Shown: positions 31,638 to 39,776 of the stretch, piece after piece
How the letters are laid out: each line of letters opens with the position of its first letter
Position numbering within the stretch: the stretch's first letter is position 1
Origin: Paludibacteraceae bacterium
GTDB lineage: Bacteria > Bacteroidota > Bacteroidia > Bacteroidales > Paludibacteraceae
NCBI GenBank assembly: GCA_017412245.1
Contig: JAFPYI010000010.1
Coordinates: 1-44,875, forward strand
Direction of reading: 5' to 3'
DNA length: 44,875 bases
The notes under the pieces: generated by a model
The model's database searches: none
The model's input: the letters and a program-made list of their open reading frames with translations, nothing else
Told to the model about the DNA's origin: nothing
Translations under genes and position numbers: made by a program

Positions 31638-32027
31638 ATGACAAACAACATTATTATTTGGCCGCAAGGCATGAGACGTGATCATTGTCGGTATTGTGGT
31701 GTTCCTTTCAACGAGATTCCAGAGAGTATGTCCATTCCTGGTGTATGCGAGTTCTGTGCAGAACGCAAGAGTGCGATTGGAGAAGTAAATCATCTAAAAT
31801 CCGTCTTTGTAAACATGGACAAGTTTAAAGGTTGCCGTAACTATTCATCGCTTATGGTCATTGAATGGCCTAATGCGGACGGAGTGGATGTGTATCTTCA
31901 TTCATGCATTGCCAAACCGGAAAGACGTTTCGAACTATCGTACGATGAATTCGAAGCGCTCATCAATGCAGTTTATGCCATTGACGAATCTAAGGTCGTC
32001 GTTTATTCAGACAAAAATTATCAGTAA
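31638..32027 (+). CDS. Zinc-ribbon-containing unknown protein
   Basis: 129 aa. The N-terminal third has two CxxC pairs (HCRYCG and CEFCAE, 15 residues between), a likely structural zinc site. The rest (YSSLMVIEWPNADGVDVYLH, YDEFEALINAVYAI) looks like a small alpha/beta domain. I do not recognise it. A dedicated promoter with a dyad lies upstream, and the next gene follows after 20 nt. It is placed divergently from the AbiE operon in what looks like an accessory patch. Confidence 0.72.
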   Translation: MTNNIIIWPQGMRRDHCRYCGVPFNEIPESMSIPGVCEFCAERKSAIGEVNHLKSVFVNMDKFKGCRNYSSLMVIEWPNADGVDVYLHSCIAKPERRFELSYDEFEALINAVYAIDESKVVVYSDKNYQ

Positions 32028-32047
32028 CCTTCTTAAAATCCTTTATT

Positions 32048-32638
32048 ATGGGAGTTGATATTCATTTTGGCGCCGAAGTGCGCAAAAAAGACAAATGGCA
32101 ACCGGTAGTCTGGTATAGCAAGACTGACAAAACCGACAACGATGGAGAGTACGGAGGGAAAATCATTAAGGATGGCATCGAGACGCACTTTTATATTTGG
32201 GCAGGTCGTGCTTATCATTATACGGACGCGTTGGAGGATATGGACGAGTATCATGGTTATCCGGATGATATTAGTGAAGAACTGAAGCGGCTGATGCCTG
32301 ATGATAAGTACGTCAGCAAGGGCTATATCATGTACGATAAGTTGGTAAAGTATATCGAAGATCGAGAAAAGCAATTACTATCTAATCTGACTCAGTCGCG
32401 TGATTTCCAATTGGTTAAACATGTTCATCGCATTGAGAAGGCTGTGCTTGGAAAGCCTATAAAAGATAAGATCAGTACAACCTATCTGGCTGATTATTCT
32501 ATGAAACAGATTTACGATGAGTATATGGATGATCTGTATAACTTGATCAAGGTCCGAAATGTAATTTACTATCTGGCTCGTGAAATTGGCGAATATCCAC
32601 GAGATGAGGATATACGGATTATCTATTTCATGTGTTAA
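32048..32638 (+). CDS. Unknown protein downstream of zinc-ribbon gene
   Basis: 196 aa, starts MGVDIHFGAEVRKKDKWQ. Rich in Tyr, Asp and Lys, with predicted helices in the second half (YSMKQIYDEYMDDLYNLIKV); no signal peptide or membrane helix. The opening MGVDIH resembles starts of phage- or element-borne proteins, but I cannot place the family. It shares a transcript with the preceding gene and is closed by the terminator at 32645-32671. Confidence 0.7.
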   Translation: MGVDIHFGAEVRKKDKWQPVVWYSKTDKTDNDGEYGGKIIKDGIETHFYIWAGRAYHYTDALEDMDEYHGYPDDISEELKRLMPDDKYVSKGYIMYDKLVKYIEDREKQLLSNLTQSRDFQLVKHVHRIEKAVLGKPIKDKISTTYLADYSMKQIYDEYMDDLYNLIKVRNVIYYLAREIGEYPRDEDIRIIYFMC

Positions 32639-32644
32639 TAAATG

Positions 32645-32671
32645 AAGGGTGCGCTTTATTGGCGCACCCTT
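32645..32671 (+). terminator. Stem-loop terminator
   Basis: Perfect 10-bp arms AAGGGTGCGC / GCGCACCCTT, 7-nt loop, six bases after the preceding stop. No long T-run follows (TGTTTG), so it may be a weak or Rho-assisted stop. Confidence 0.65.
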
Positions 32672-32716
32672 GTTTGATAACTCAAATCTATTCTGCAAAA
32701 GAAAAATGCAGAAAAA

Positions 32717-32748
32717 ATTGCATAATTCAAAATTTTGTAGTAATTTTG
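32717..32748 (+). promoter_or_regulatory. Promoter of the glycosylase-NUDIX operon
   Basis: ATTG (32717-32720), 20 nt, TAATTTTG (32741-32748). Start codon 20 nt further on, which supports the ATG at 32769. Confidence 0.78.
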
Positions 32749-32768
32749 CGCAAAATTGGAGAAACAAA

Positions 32769-33737
32769 ATGCCCACACCCCAAAAAATTGAACGTCATCC
32801 ATTGCAACCGTTTCTGCCGGAAAACGCACGGTTGCTGATGCTTGGCAGTTTTCCTCCACCCAAAGAACGGTGGTGTATGAATTTCTTCTACCCAAATCCG
32901 CAGAACGACATGTGGCGAATCATGGGGCAAGTCTTCTTCGGCGACAAACAGCATTTTGTGGATGGTAAAGTGTTCAAATACGACGATATCGTCTCTTTCT
33001 GCCGGAAACAAGGCATCGCTATCTTTGACACCGCGCAAGCCGTGAGACGCTTGCTGGACAACGCAGCAGACGAACATCTGGAGATTGTCGAACGGACGGA
33101 TATAGCAGCCATTCTGCAACAGATCCCGCAATGCCATGATATCTGCTGTACCGGAGGCAAAGCCGCAGAGACTTTAGCGGAAATACTGCATACCCCGACA
33201 CCGAAAGTGGGTGAGTTTGTCGAAACCACCTTCGCTGACAGAACCATCCGTTTTTGGCGAATGCCATCCACCTCCCGTGCCTATCCGTTGTCCTTTGACA
33301 AGAAAGCTGCAGCTTACCAACGGATGTTCAATGAATTGCCCAAAAGAAGAATTGAAGTTGTTGCCGCTGTGATTTTCGACGAGCAAGGACGCATCTTTGC
33401 CACCCAACGCGGATATGGCGAGTGGAAGGATTGGTGGGAGTTTCCCGGGGGAAAAATGGAATCCGGAGAAACACCCCAACAAGCCTTGCGTCGTGAGATC
33501 CACGAGGAGTTGGATGCCGACATCGAAGTTGGTGAACTCTTGCGAACTATTGATTACGACTATCCAAAGTTCCATCTAACGATGCATTGTTTCCGTTGTA
33601 AACTTGCCGGAAGTCATGTTACGCTTTTGGAGCACAAAGCAGCCAAATGGCTTGCTCCCAACGAATTGCAATCCGTCCGTTGGCTCCCTGCTGACGAAGA
33701 TCTCATCGAAGAATTGGCTTGTACCCACCCACAATAA
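32769..33737 (+). CDS. DNA glycosylase fused to MutT/NUDIX hydrolase
   Basis: 322 aa. The ATG at 32769 is chosen because the frame's earlier starts lie in or upstream of the promoter. Residues 1-~195 resemble family-6 uracil/hypoxanthine-DNA glycosylases (LMLGSFPPPKERW, FFYPNPQNDMWRIMGQVFFG). Residues ~198-322 are a NUDIX domain with the full Nudix box, starting GGKMESGETPQQALRREIHE and ending EEL. The chain joins excision of deaminated bases with clean-up of oxidised nucleotides such as 8-oxo-dGTP. First gene of a four-base-spaced operon with the phosphatase and msrC. Confidence 0.87.
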   Translation: MPTPQKIERHPLQPFLPENARLLMLGSFPPPKERWCMNFFYPNPQNDMWRIMGQVFFGDKQHFVDGKVFKYDDIVSFCRKQGIAIFDTAQAVRRLLDNAADEHLEIVERTDIAAILQQIPQCHDICCTGGKAAETLAEILHTPTPKVGEFVETTFADRTIRFWRMPSTSRAYPLSFDKKAAAYQRMFNELPKRRIEVVAAVIFDEQGRIFATQRGYGEWKDWWEFPGGKMESGETPQQALRREIHEELDADIEVGELLRTIDYDYPKFHLTMHCFRCKLAGSHVTLLEHKAAKWLAPNELQSVRWLPADEDLIEELACTHPQ

Positions 33738-33746
33738 ATCTGGAAT

Positions 33747-34226
33747 ATGACGAAGATACTTTTTATATGTCACGGCAACATCTGCCGCTCTCCGATGGCT
33801 GAGTTTATCATGAAGCATTTGGTCGCGCAAGCCGGTCGCGCAAATGAGTTCGAGATTGCGTCGGCTGCGGTTTCTACGGAAGAGATCGGTAACGACATCT
33901 ATCCTCCGGCTAAGCGGATATTAGCGTCGAAAGGCGTGCCGTTTGAGCATCGTGCCGCACGACAGATGACACGTGCCGACTATGCCTATTACGACCATAT
34001 TGTCTGCATGGATCAGAGCAATCTACGTTGGATTCGCTATATCGTCGGAGAAGATACGGACCATAAAGTCTCGCTGATGATGGCATGGGCAATTACAAAT
34101 GACCAATCACAAATCACCAATATCGGAAATATCCGCGATGTTTCCGATCCCTGGTACACAGGAGATTTCACAAAAGCCTACGACGATATCCTCGAAGGAT
34201 GTCAAGGAATGTTAAAACAAATCTAA
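33747..34226 (+). CDS. Low-molecular-weight protein-tyrosine phosphatase
   Basis: 159 aa. N-terminal P-loop ILFICHGNICRSPMAEF (Cys8, Arg14) and the general acid Asp in VSDPWYTGDF. Residues ~117-128 (TNDQSQITNIGN) sit in the loop before the acid Asp and are encoded by four 7-bp repeats (34095-34122), unlike other family members. In other bacteria such enzymes act on tyrosine kinases of capsule export or on arginine-phosphorylated proteins; the target here is unknown. Confidence 0.92.
   Translation: MTKILFICHGNICRSPMAEFIMKHLVAQAGRANEFEIASAAVSTEEIGNDIYPPAKRILASKGVPFEHRAARQMTRADYAYYDHIVCMDQSNLRWIRYIVGEDTDHKVSLMMAWAITNDQSQITNIGNIRDVSDPWYTGDFTKAYDDILEGCQGMLKQI
34095..34122 (+). repeat. Heptanucleotide repeat inside phosphatase gene
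   Basis: Four adjacent 7-mers, ACAAATG, ACCAATC, ACAAATC and ACCAATA (consensus ACMAATn). They encode a polar loop (NDQSQITN) not expected in the family. Confidence 0.7.
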
Positions 34227-34236
34227 TCGGTTAGAA

Positions 34237-34677
34237 ATGAACAAAATAGAGAAATATCAAACCCTGCTTCCGCAGATCGAGTCGCTTGTAGCCGGAGAAT
34301 CAGATCCGATTGCCAATATGGCAAACGTAGCTGCTGCTTTGCACGAAGCTTTCGGCTTTTGGTGGACAGGGTTCTATCGTGTAGAAGGACAACAACTGGT
34401 GTTGGGACCCTTCCAAGGACCTATCGCGTGTACGCGTATTCCTTATGGAAAAGGTGTCTGCGGCACGGCCTGGCAACGCGCAGAAACCGTCATCGTACCC
34501 AACGTCCATGACTTCCCCGGACATATTGCCTGTTCGTCTGCGTCCAACAGCGAGATAGTCGTTCCCCTAATCCGTAACAACCGCGTCATCGCAGTCCTTG
34601 ACATCGACAGCAAGGACTTCAACACCTTCGACGAAACGGACCAACTCTATCTGGAGAAAATAGCAGAAATGCTATAG
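34237..34677 (+). CDS. msrC: Free methionine-(R)-sulfoxide reductase
   Basis: 146 aa GAF-fold enzyme. HEAFGFWWTGFYRVEGQQLVL and the three family cysteines in TRIPYGKG-flanking positions: ACTRI (~84), GVCGTAW (~94) and HIACSSAS (~118). It reduces free Met-R-sulfoxide with thioredoxin and complements the peroxide and superoxide defence genes nearby. Its stop TAG forms half of the palindrome CTATAG whose other half is the stop of the convergent GNAT gene. Confidence 0.92.
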   Translation: MNKIEKYQTLLPQIESLVAGESDPIANMANVAAALHEAFGFWWTGFYRVEGQQLVLGPFQGPIACTRIPYGKGVCGTAWQRAETVIVPNVHDFPGHIACSSASNSEIVVPLIRNNRVIAVLDIDSKDFNTFDETDQLYLEKIAEML

Positions 34678-34953
34678 AACATCCTTATATTCATCTATAC
34701 GCGTGAGCACCTTACGCGCATAGGAACAAACGGGTATGATCGTGCGGTTATTTTGGCGTGCGAAATCGACTGCAGCCATGACCAATTGGCGAGCTATACC
34801 CTGCCCTTCAAAGCCTTCGAAGACACGCGTATGGTCGATGATCATCCGTTCCGGAGTTGGCCGTTGGTAGGTTAATTCACCTACATGTACATCGTCCTGC
34901 CACGCCTCGAAGATGCCGTTCCGTTCTGTTTCAGTGTGTTTGATGGTTAGCAT
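34672..34953 (-). CDS. Small GNAT-like N-acetyltransferase
   Basis: 93 aa. RVFEGFEGQGIARQLVMAAV is the acetyl-CoA pyrophosphate loop, and TIIPVCSYARKVLTRIDEYKDVL is the C-terminal half of the short YidJ/YjdJ-type GNATs. Single-gene unit from the promoter at 34972-35003. The substrate is unknown. Confidence 0.87.
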   Translation of the reverse strand: MLTIKHTETERNGIFEAWQDDVHVGELTYQRPTPERMIIDHTRVFEGFEGQGIARQLVMAAVDFARQNNRTIIPVCSYARKVLTRIDEYKDVL

Positions 34954-34971
34954 AATCTTTTAATTTTGACG

Positions 34972-35003
34972 CAAAATTACAAAATTTCTCCGACATACAC
35001 AAG
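34972..35003 (-). promoter_or_regulatory. Promoter of the small GNAT gene
   Basis: Minus strand: CTTG (35000-35003), 20 nt, TAATTTTG (34972-34979). It is divergent from the promoter at 35019-35050; the -33 elements are 15 nt apart. Confidence 0.75.
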
Positions 35004-35018
35004 TTTTTGGGTAATTTT

Positions 35019-35050
35019 CTTGCATATCTCATTTTTTTGTTGTACCTTTG
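35019..35050 (+). promoter_or_regulatory. Promoter of the flavoprotein-GtrA operon
   Basis: CTTG (35019-35022), 20 nt, TACCTTTG (35043-35050). Transcription expected from about 35057, leaving a ~300-nt untranslated leader. Confidence 0.8.
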
Positions 35051-35056
35051 CACTCG

Positions 35057-35348
35057 CAAACTCACGCTGGGCTGTCTGCATAGATGTCACAGGTGAGGGC
35101 GCAGACATAATTTTAAGGCGTTTACTAACGCTTGTTTTTGACTTTCTGAAACGTAGGAACTTTCAATAAAAAGTCTGCGAAAACAAGTAGTGGTAGATGC
35201 CCATGGGTGTATAATACACGCGCGCGTGCTCATGTACGTGTGTTTCCGTATATACACAGCGTGGGTTTCTGCATTGCTTATTCGAGACTTAAGGTTTTTC
35301 CTACGACCTCAGAAAGCGGATAAGCAACAAAAGGAATCCGCGTTTTTT
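35057..35348 (+). promoter_or_regulatory. Structured leader with attenuator-like fold
   Basis: Untranslated leader. Terminator: GCGGAT (35316-35321) pairs with ATCCGC (35336-35341), followed by T6 (35343-35348). Competing stem: TTGCTTATTCG (35274-35284) pairs with CGGATAAGCAA (35317-35327) over 11 bp with one G-U and uses the same bases as the terminator's 5' arm. Further up, GCAGAC (35101-35106) can pair with either GTCTGC at 35074-35079 or GTCTGC at 35173-35178. Mutually exclusive stems plus a T-run just before the gene are the layout of a transcriptional attenuator or riboswitch. The ligand or factor is unknown, and I do not match it to a named RNA family. Confidence 0.65.
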
Positions 35349-35380
35349 GTGTATGTATGAAACCAAATGAAGCATATAAT

Positions 35381-36958
35381 ATGGCTAACACCCCAAAACC
35401 CAAAGTAGCTCTTATTGCAGGAGCTGGTCCTGCAGGTTTAACGGCTGCGTACGAATTGTTGAAACAGACTGACATTGTACCAATCGTTTGTGAGAAGACA
35501 AATGCCATTGGCGGTATCTCCCAAACCGTCCAATATCAAGGAAATAGAATGGATATCGGTGGGCATCGTTTCTTTTCCAAGAGTGACAAGGTAATGAATT
35601 GGTGGCAAGAAGTAATGCCACTGCAAGCTAAGCCATCTAAAGATGATATTCTGCTGCATGAAACAGAGAAAGAATTTGCAAAAGCAGGCCCTGATCCGGA
35701 AAAAGAAGACCGCACAATGCTACTTCGTCGCCGTGTGAGCAGAATATTCTTCCTGCGTAAATTCTTTGATTACCCTATCTCCATGAAGAAAGAAACATTC
35801 TTGAACATGGGACTAATGCGTATGATGAGAGCCGGTTTCGGCTATCTGTGGGCTTGCGTTCATAAATTGCCGGAAACATCATTGGAGAATTTCTATATCA
35901 ATCGTTTTGGTCGTCCTTTATATGAGATGTTCTTTGAAGACTATACTACCAAAGTGTGGGGTGTACATCCGTCAAAGTTGGGTGCAGATTGGGGAAGTCA
36001 ACGAGTTAAAGGCTTGTCTATTATTGCCGTGCTCAAAGACATGTGGCGAAAGAATTTTGGTAAGAAAGATGATGTGGAAGTAGAAACCTCACTCATTGAG
36101 CAGTTTATTTATCCAAAGTATGGTCCCGGTCAGTTGTGGGAGTTGGTGGCTGAAGATGTCAAGCAAATGGGTGGAGAAATCCGAATGCAGACAACGGTTA
36201 CAGGAATAAACATTCAAAACGGCAAGGTAGTAAGTGCAACGCTCACAAAGGAAGATGGCTCTACCGAAGATGTGAACTGCGATTACTTCCTATCTACTAT
36301 GCCTATTAAGGATTTGGTTCCTGCATTAAAAGGTATTGAAGTGCCAAGCCAAGTAGCGGAAGTCGCAGCAGAACTACCATATCGTGATTTTATTACGGTT
36401 GGACTGCTGGTAGATAAAATGAAAATCAAGAACGAGACGAAATTACGTACGTATGCAGAGCGCGTGCCGGATACATGGATTTATATACAAGAGCGTGACG
36501 TTAAAATAGGTCGCTTGCAAGTATTCAACAATTGGTCGCCATACCTCGTGAAAGATTATGAAAATACGATGTGGATAGGTCTTGAGTATTTCTGCACGGA
36601 AGGTGACGAACTTTGGAATATGTCTTCCAAGAGCTTTATCCAGATGGCAAAATCAGAGTTGGCGAAAATAGATATTATTGATGAGAAAGATGTATTGGAT
36701 GCTTGCCATGTGAAGATTCAGAAAGCCTATCCTGCGTATTATGGCAGTTATTATCAGTTGGATTACGTTAAACAATTCTTGGACACCATTCCCAATCTGT
36801 TCTGCCTAGGACGAAACGGTCAGCACCGCTATAATAACATGGATCACTCAATGATGACAGCATTTGAAACGGTTGATAGTATCAAGAGTGGCAATATCGA
36901 TGATAAATCAGTTATTTGGAATGTAAATACTGAAACAAAGTATCATGAAAGCAAATAA
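35381..36958 (+). CDS. UDP-galactopyranose-mutase-like FAD oxidoreductase
   Basis: 525 aa from the ATG at 35381, which sits in A+T-rich sequence; an ATG at 35357 directly behind the terminator T-run would add [28 protein letters not shown] is the FAD Rossmann motif, and [22 protein letters not shown] is the GG-x-x-x..GGH region of Glf/amine-oxidase-like flavoproteins. [14 protein letters not shown] and a C-terminal [19 protein letters not shown] complete the pattern. Longer than canonical Glf (~370-390 aa). Its neighbours suggest a role in making or modifying a lipid-linked sugar. Confidence 0.85.
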   Translation: MANTPKPKVALIAGAGPAGLTAAYELLKQTDIVPIVCEKTNAIGGISQTVQYQGNRMDIGGHRFFSKSDKVMNWWQEVMPLQAKPSKDDILLHETEKEFAKAGPDPEKEDRTMLLRRRVSRIFFLRKFFDYPISMKKETFLNMGLMRMMRAGFGYLWACVHKLPETSLENFYINRFGRPLYEMFFEDYTTKVWGVHPSKLGADWGSQRVKGLSIIAVLKDMWRKNFGKKDDVEVETSLIEQFIYPKYGPGQLWELVAEDVKQMGGEIRMQTTVTGINIQNGKVVSATLTKEDGSTEDVNCDYFLSTMPIKDLVPALKGIEVPSQVAEVAAELPYRDFITVGLLVDKMKIKNETKLRTYAERVPDTWIYIQERDVKIGRLQVFNNWSPYLVKDYENTMWIGLEYFCTEGDELWNMSSKSFIQMAKSELAKIDIIDEKDVLDACHVKIQKAYPAYYGSYYQLDYVKQFLDTIPNLFCLGRNGQHRYNNMDHSMMTAFETVDSIKSGNIDDKSVIWNVNTETKYHESK

Positions 36959-38444
36959 TCTAATAAATAAGACGGAATCATTGGGACAGAAGAAATGGTT
37001 TCTGTGGAGTATATGGGGGTTATATACTTTTTTAGTCATTGCTCTATGTTCTATACATGAACCATGGGGCGATGAACATAATGTGTGGAGCATGGTGTAT
37101 AGATTATCCTTGCCGGAATTATGGGGCGCCATGCGTGAAGAAGGTCATTTTTGTTTATGGCATCTATGTGTATGGCCTTGGGTGAATATCTTTGGTATGG
37201 ACTACCATGCTTTATTCGTTGCGAGTTCTCTACTCATGTCGGGTGCAGTTTGGTTGTTGTTATTTAAACTGGAGTTCAGTTTTATTGGGAAACTATTTAT
37301 TGTCTTTTCAAGTCCGTTCTTCTATTATTTCCCAGTAGTAGCGCGTTGTTATGCGTTAATTCCTCCCATATTGATAGCAACAGCTATAGTATATCAAAAG
37401 CAGAAGAATCCATTTTTGTATTGTTTCTTAATTGGGTTACTCGCACACACTCACGCATATATGGAAGGAATGGTGGGAATTTTATGGTGTTTGTTTATTT
37501 ATTACTACGTGTACATTCCTTATAAACATGGAGAACCGCAAAGAGCGAAGAAAAACGGATGGGCGTCACTTATCACTATTGTTTTGGTTCTACTGGCATT
37601 CGTGCAAATTATGGGAGGAATAACTGATGCCGCAGAAGGAGCAAGTGTAGCTTTTGGACGTGTTGATATTGCTCAAAATTGGTTGATCTCCATATATGAG
37701 AAGCATCGTATTCAACTATCTATGACCCTTCATCAGCATGTGAGTACATTGATCCCGAAAATAGACTTGCCTATAACCCTATTCCTATATGTTTCCATCA
37801 CAATCTTGTTACATCAACTAATACAATCATCGGAGAATAAAGTGACCTATAGATGGATTGTCGCAGTGTCCATTATATGGCAAATTTTATTCGCGATAAA
37901 TATTTATGGGATGGCATTCCAACGTGTCTATTTACTATATCTTCCTCTCTTGTACATTATTTGGATTGCATATAGAGACAACAAAGACATACGAAGATAT
38001 GCAACATATATTGTAATTTGTTTCTGGTTATTAAATACGCCGGCTCAATACGACATTTTGAAGGACATTACACAAGAATATTGCTCTGATGTTTCTGTTG
38101 CGAAACAGTTAGAAAAAAGCATTACAGAAGATTATCCTATTATATCGTATGGAGCAGAGAGCAGTTGGTTGCTAAAAAAGGATGTATTACTTGCAGATGA
38201 AACGAAAAATTCCCTTGAAAATATATTGTTAGAAGTATATCCCACAGATTCCATTTTATATCTCATTACGTCACATGACGTAACTTCACTACATAATGAC
38301 AGATTAACCTTTAACAAGATTTGTACTAATATAGAAGGTAATAATGAATTTACAGGAATAGGATATGAATTGGAAGTAGGATTATATACGGTTACAAGAC
38401 ATGCGCAAACTTCTGAATGCAATATTTATCGAGCCAACAGATAA
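36945..38444 (+). CDS. GT-C-like polytopic membrane glycosyltransferase
   Basis: 499 aa with about ten predicted membrane helices. The first periplasmic loop carries [11 protein letters not shown], the acidic DE motif of GT-C (GT39/ArnT-like) enzymes that use polyprenyl-phosphate sugars. The C-terminal ~120 residues form a soluble domain. It overlaps the flavoprotein stop by 14 nt and gtrA by 44 nt. A GtrA-type flippase next door would supply its lipid-linked sugar outside the membrane. The sequence is visibly A+T-rich. The family call is by motif and topology only. Confidence 0.72.
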   Translation: MKANNLINKTESLGQKKWFLWSIWGLYTFLVIALCSIHEPWGDEHNVWSMVYRLSLPELWGAMREEGHFCLWHLCVWPWVNIFGMDYHALFVASSLLMSGAVWLLLFKLEFSFIGKLFIVFSSPFFYYFPVVARCYALIPPILIATAIVYQKQKNPFLYCFLIGLLAHTHAYMEGMVGILWCLFIYYYVYIPYKHGEPQRAKKNGWASLITIVLVLLAFVQIMGGITDAAEGASVAFGRVDIAQNWLISIYEKHRIQLSMTLHQHVSTLIPKIDLPITLFLYVSITILLHQLIQSSENKVTYRWIVAVSIIWQILFAINIYGMAFQRVYLLYLPLLYIIWIAYRDNKDIRRYATYIVICFWLLNTPAQYDILKDITQEYCSDVSVAKQLEKSITEDYPIISYGAESSWLLKKDVLLADETKNSLENILLEVYPTDSILYLITSHDVTSLHNDRLTFNKICTNIEGNNEFTGIGYELEVGLYTVTRHAQTSECNIYRANR

Positions 38445-38823
38445 TACGCTATTGCAATTATTTCGCTATGGATTTGTAGGTGGCGCGGCGTTCGCAGTAG
38501 ATTATGGAACACTATTCCTGTTCACGCATTTTGTGGGTGTTCCGTATTTGTGGTCTGCGGCTGTTGCGTTCATCTTAGGACTTATTTCCAACTATCTGCT
38601 TAGTATCAGTTGGGTGTTTAAGAAAAGCGGAACTATGCAAAGATGGCAAGAATTTATGTTCTTTGCCATTATTGGTGTAATCGGCTTAATCTTTAATGAG
38701 TTAATCATGTATACAGGTACAGACATTTTACAACTGCATTATATGGTGTCAAAACTAATTTCTACGGCAATAGTATTCTTTTGGAATTTCTTCGCAAGAA
38801 AATACCTGTTATTTAATAGATAG
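38401..38823 (+). CDS. gtrA: GtrA-family flippase-like membrane protein
   Basis: 140 aa, four membrane helices. [24 protein letters not shown] is the classic GtrA opening, [11 protein letters not shown]-like [17 protein letters not shown] the conserved middle, and [12 protein letters not shown] the end. GtrA proteins are thought to flip polyprenyl-phosphate-linked sugars across the inner membrane for GT-C transferases. The start lies inside the 3' end of the preceding gene. Confidence 0.9.
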   Translation: MRKLLNAIFIEPTDNTLLQLFRYGFVGGAAFAVDYGTLFLFTHFVGVPYLWSAAVAFILGLISNYLLSISWVFKKSGTMQRWQEFMFFAIIGVIGLIFNELIMYTGTDILQLHYMVSKLISTAIVFFWNFFARKYLLFNR

Positions 38824-38830
38824 ATGCCTT

Positions 38831-39010
38831 ATGCTCTTAGCCGTCAGATTCCGATATTACACCGCCACAACTCCCTCGTTTGATATAGTGGAACTGAACG
38901 ACGAAGAATGGCGTCATCCCATGGCCGGCTTCGGCTATTACACCACCATCAAACGCAACCGCGCTGAGCGGAAAGAGCAACACCTCCAACAACGCGCCGC
39001 TATAAAATAA
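38831..39010 (+). CDS. Small unknown protein, 59 aa
   Basis: Begins MLLAVRFRYYTATTPSFDIV and ends in a Lys/Arg/Gln-rich helix (AERKEQHLQQRAA). ATG seven bases after the gtrA stop, so it could be the last gene of that operon. Composition and G+C content look coding and differ from the A+T-rich gtrA. No family recognised. Only a length argument and codon appearance support it. Confidence 0.45.
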   Translation: MLLAVRFRYYTATTPSFDIVELNDEEWRHPMAGFGYYTTIKRNRAERKEQHLQQRAAIK

Positions 39011-39355
39011 CCTTTGTCAATTAGCCCGGAATCTAATTCCGTTACATCGTCCATTGTCTGGAATGATATTCCGGTCGTCCCATTTGGCGATATTTTTTCG
39101 CCATTAGCAGCCTTGAGTGTCCTGTTTCCTGCGGTATTCCGCACTCATTGTGTCTTGCTCGGTCCTTTCAATGCCGGGAAAGATTCTTCGTATTATCCCG
39201 ACTAGTAGTCGGAGCCATTACCTTCTTCCCTTCGAAATCTCCTCATCAGCTTTGTCCCAATCTCGAAGTCTCGTTTCTCTTTCTTCTTTTCCGCGGGATT
39301 AGATCCCGCAAACATTGGTTATTTTCACCAAATCTAACACATTTCTCTCCAAATA
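39011..39355. other. Noncoding stretch with six short hairpins
   Basis: No gene is supported. Perfect or near-perfect stem-loops at 39027-39041 (CGGAAT-CTA-ATTCCG), 39058-39074 (CTGGAAT-GAT-ATTCCGG, one G-T), 39085-39103 (TGGCGA..TCGCCA), 39131-39142 (GCGG-TATT-CCGC), 39198-39212 (CCGACT-AGT-AGTCGG) and 39293-39309 (GCGGGAT-TAG-ATCCCGC). Four of the six have 3-nt loops. Confidence 0.65.
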
Positions 39356-39387
39356 TTTGCATATATAATAAAAAAGCAGTATCTTTG
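39356..39387 (+). promoter_or_regulatory. Promoter upstream of the 11-bp repeats
   Basis: TTTG (39356-39359), 20 nt, TATCTTTG (39380-39387). Extended -33 reads TTTGCATAT. It would drive the 41-codon ORF at 39556 with a ~160-nt leader. Confidence 0.75.
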
Positions 39388-39409
39388 CACTATCAATTAG
39401 CTATCAGGA

Positions 39410-39453
39410 CCGACAGTGAGCCGACGGTCAACCGACGGTCAGCCGACAGTCAA
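39410..39453 (+). repeat. Four 11-bp tandem repeats in a leader
   Basis: Four gapless units of CCGAC(A/G)GT(G/C)A(G/A), starting about 16 nt after the predicted transcription start. The period equals one helical turn, which would place a bound factor on one DNA face; the region would also be transcribed. Confidence 0.82.
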
Positions 39454-39510
39454 TAGTAACGTCAGGCATCTGTCAGACTAAAAATAAACCTCTTTTTGTG
39501 TAATATTTAC

Positions 39511-39536
39511 TATATTATATATTTATATATAATATA
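39511..39536 (+). repeat. 12-bp A+T palindrome before small ORF
   Basis: TATATTATATAT - TT - ATATATAATATA, perfect 12-bp arms. It ends 19 nt before the ATG at 39556 and could mask the initiation region as an RNA hairpin. Confidence 0.75.
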
Positions 39537-39555
39537 CAATTAAACCCTCATTTTT

Positions 39556-39681
39556 ATGTCAAAAATAGAAACAGCATCCGCGATCAACCAAATCCACGGC
39601 AAAACCTACGGAACACCCTGGGCGTGGAAATTCAACTCCCTCCAGTTCGAATACTGCCAATCGCATCCCTTTGGAGCATAA
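39556..39681 (+). CDS. Small unknown protein, 41 aa
   Basis: MSKIETASAINQIHGKTYGT at the start, then an aromatic-rich C-terminal half (PWAWKFNSLQFEYC). It has its own promoter (39356-39387) and an elaborate leader with tandem repeats and a palindrome, which is the main reason to believe it. No family recognised. It could alternatively be a leader peptide or chance ORF on a regulatory RNA. Confidence 0.42.
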   Translation: MSKIETASAINQIHGKTYGTPWAWKFNSLQFEYCQSHPFGA

Positions 39682-39717
39682 AACATCATTTTTTAGTATC
39701 TTTTCTTAAATGCAAAA

Positions 39718-39736
39718 CGGCCACAAAATGTGGCCG
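39718..39736 (-). terminator. Terminator after superoxide dismutase
   Basis: CGGCCAC-AAAAT-GTGGCCG, 7-bp perfect stem. On the minus strand it is followed by TTTTGC, about 40 nt after the sod stop. Confidence 0.65.
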
Positions 39737-39776
39737 AAATGCAAAATAATGACTTTAATACACGTAGTGTACTCGC

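Noticed and set aside
34966-35169. 67-codon ORF across the 35,043 promoter
   Set aside because: It spans the -33 and -7 boxes and the structured leader, so it cannot be transcribed as a unit from that promoter.
39410-39453. Tandem repeats as a CRISPR array
   Set aside because: Units are 11 bp and adjacent with no spacers, and no cas genes are present.
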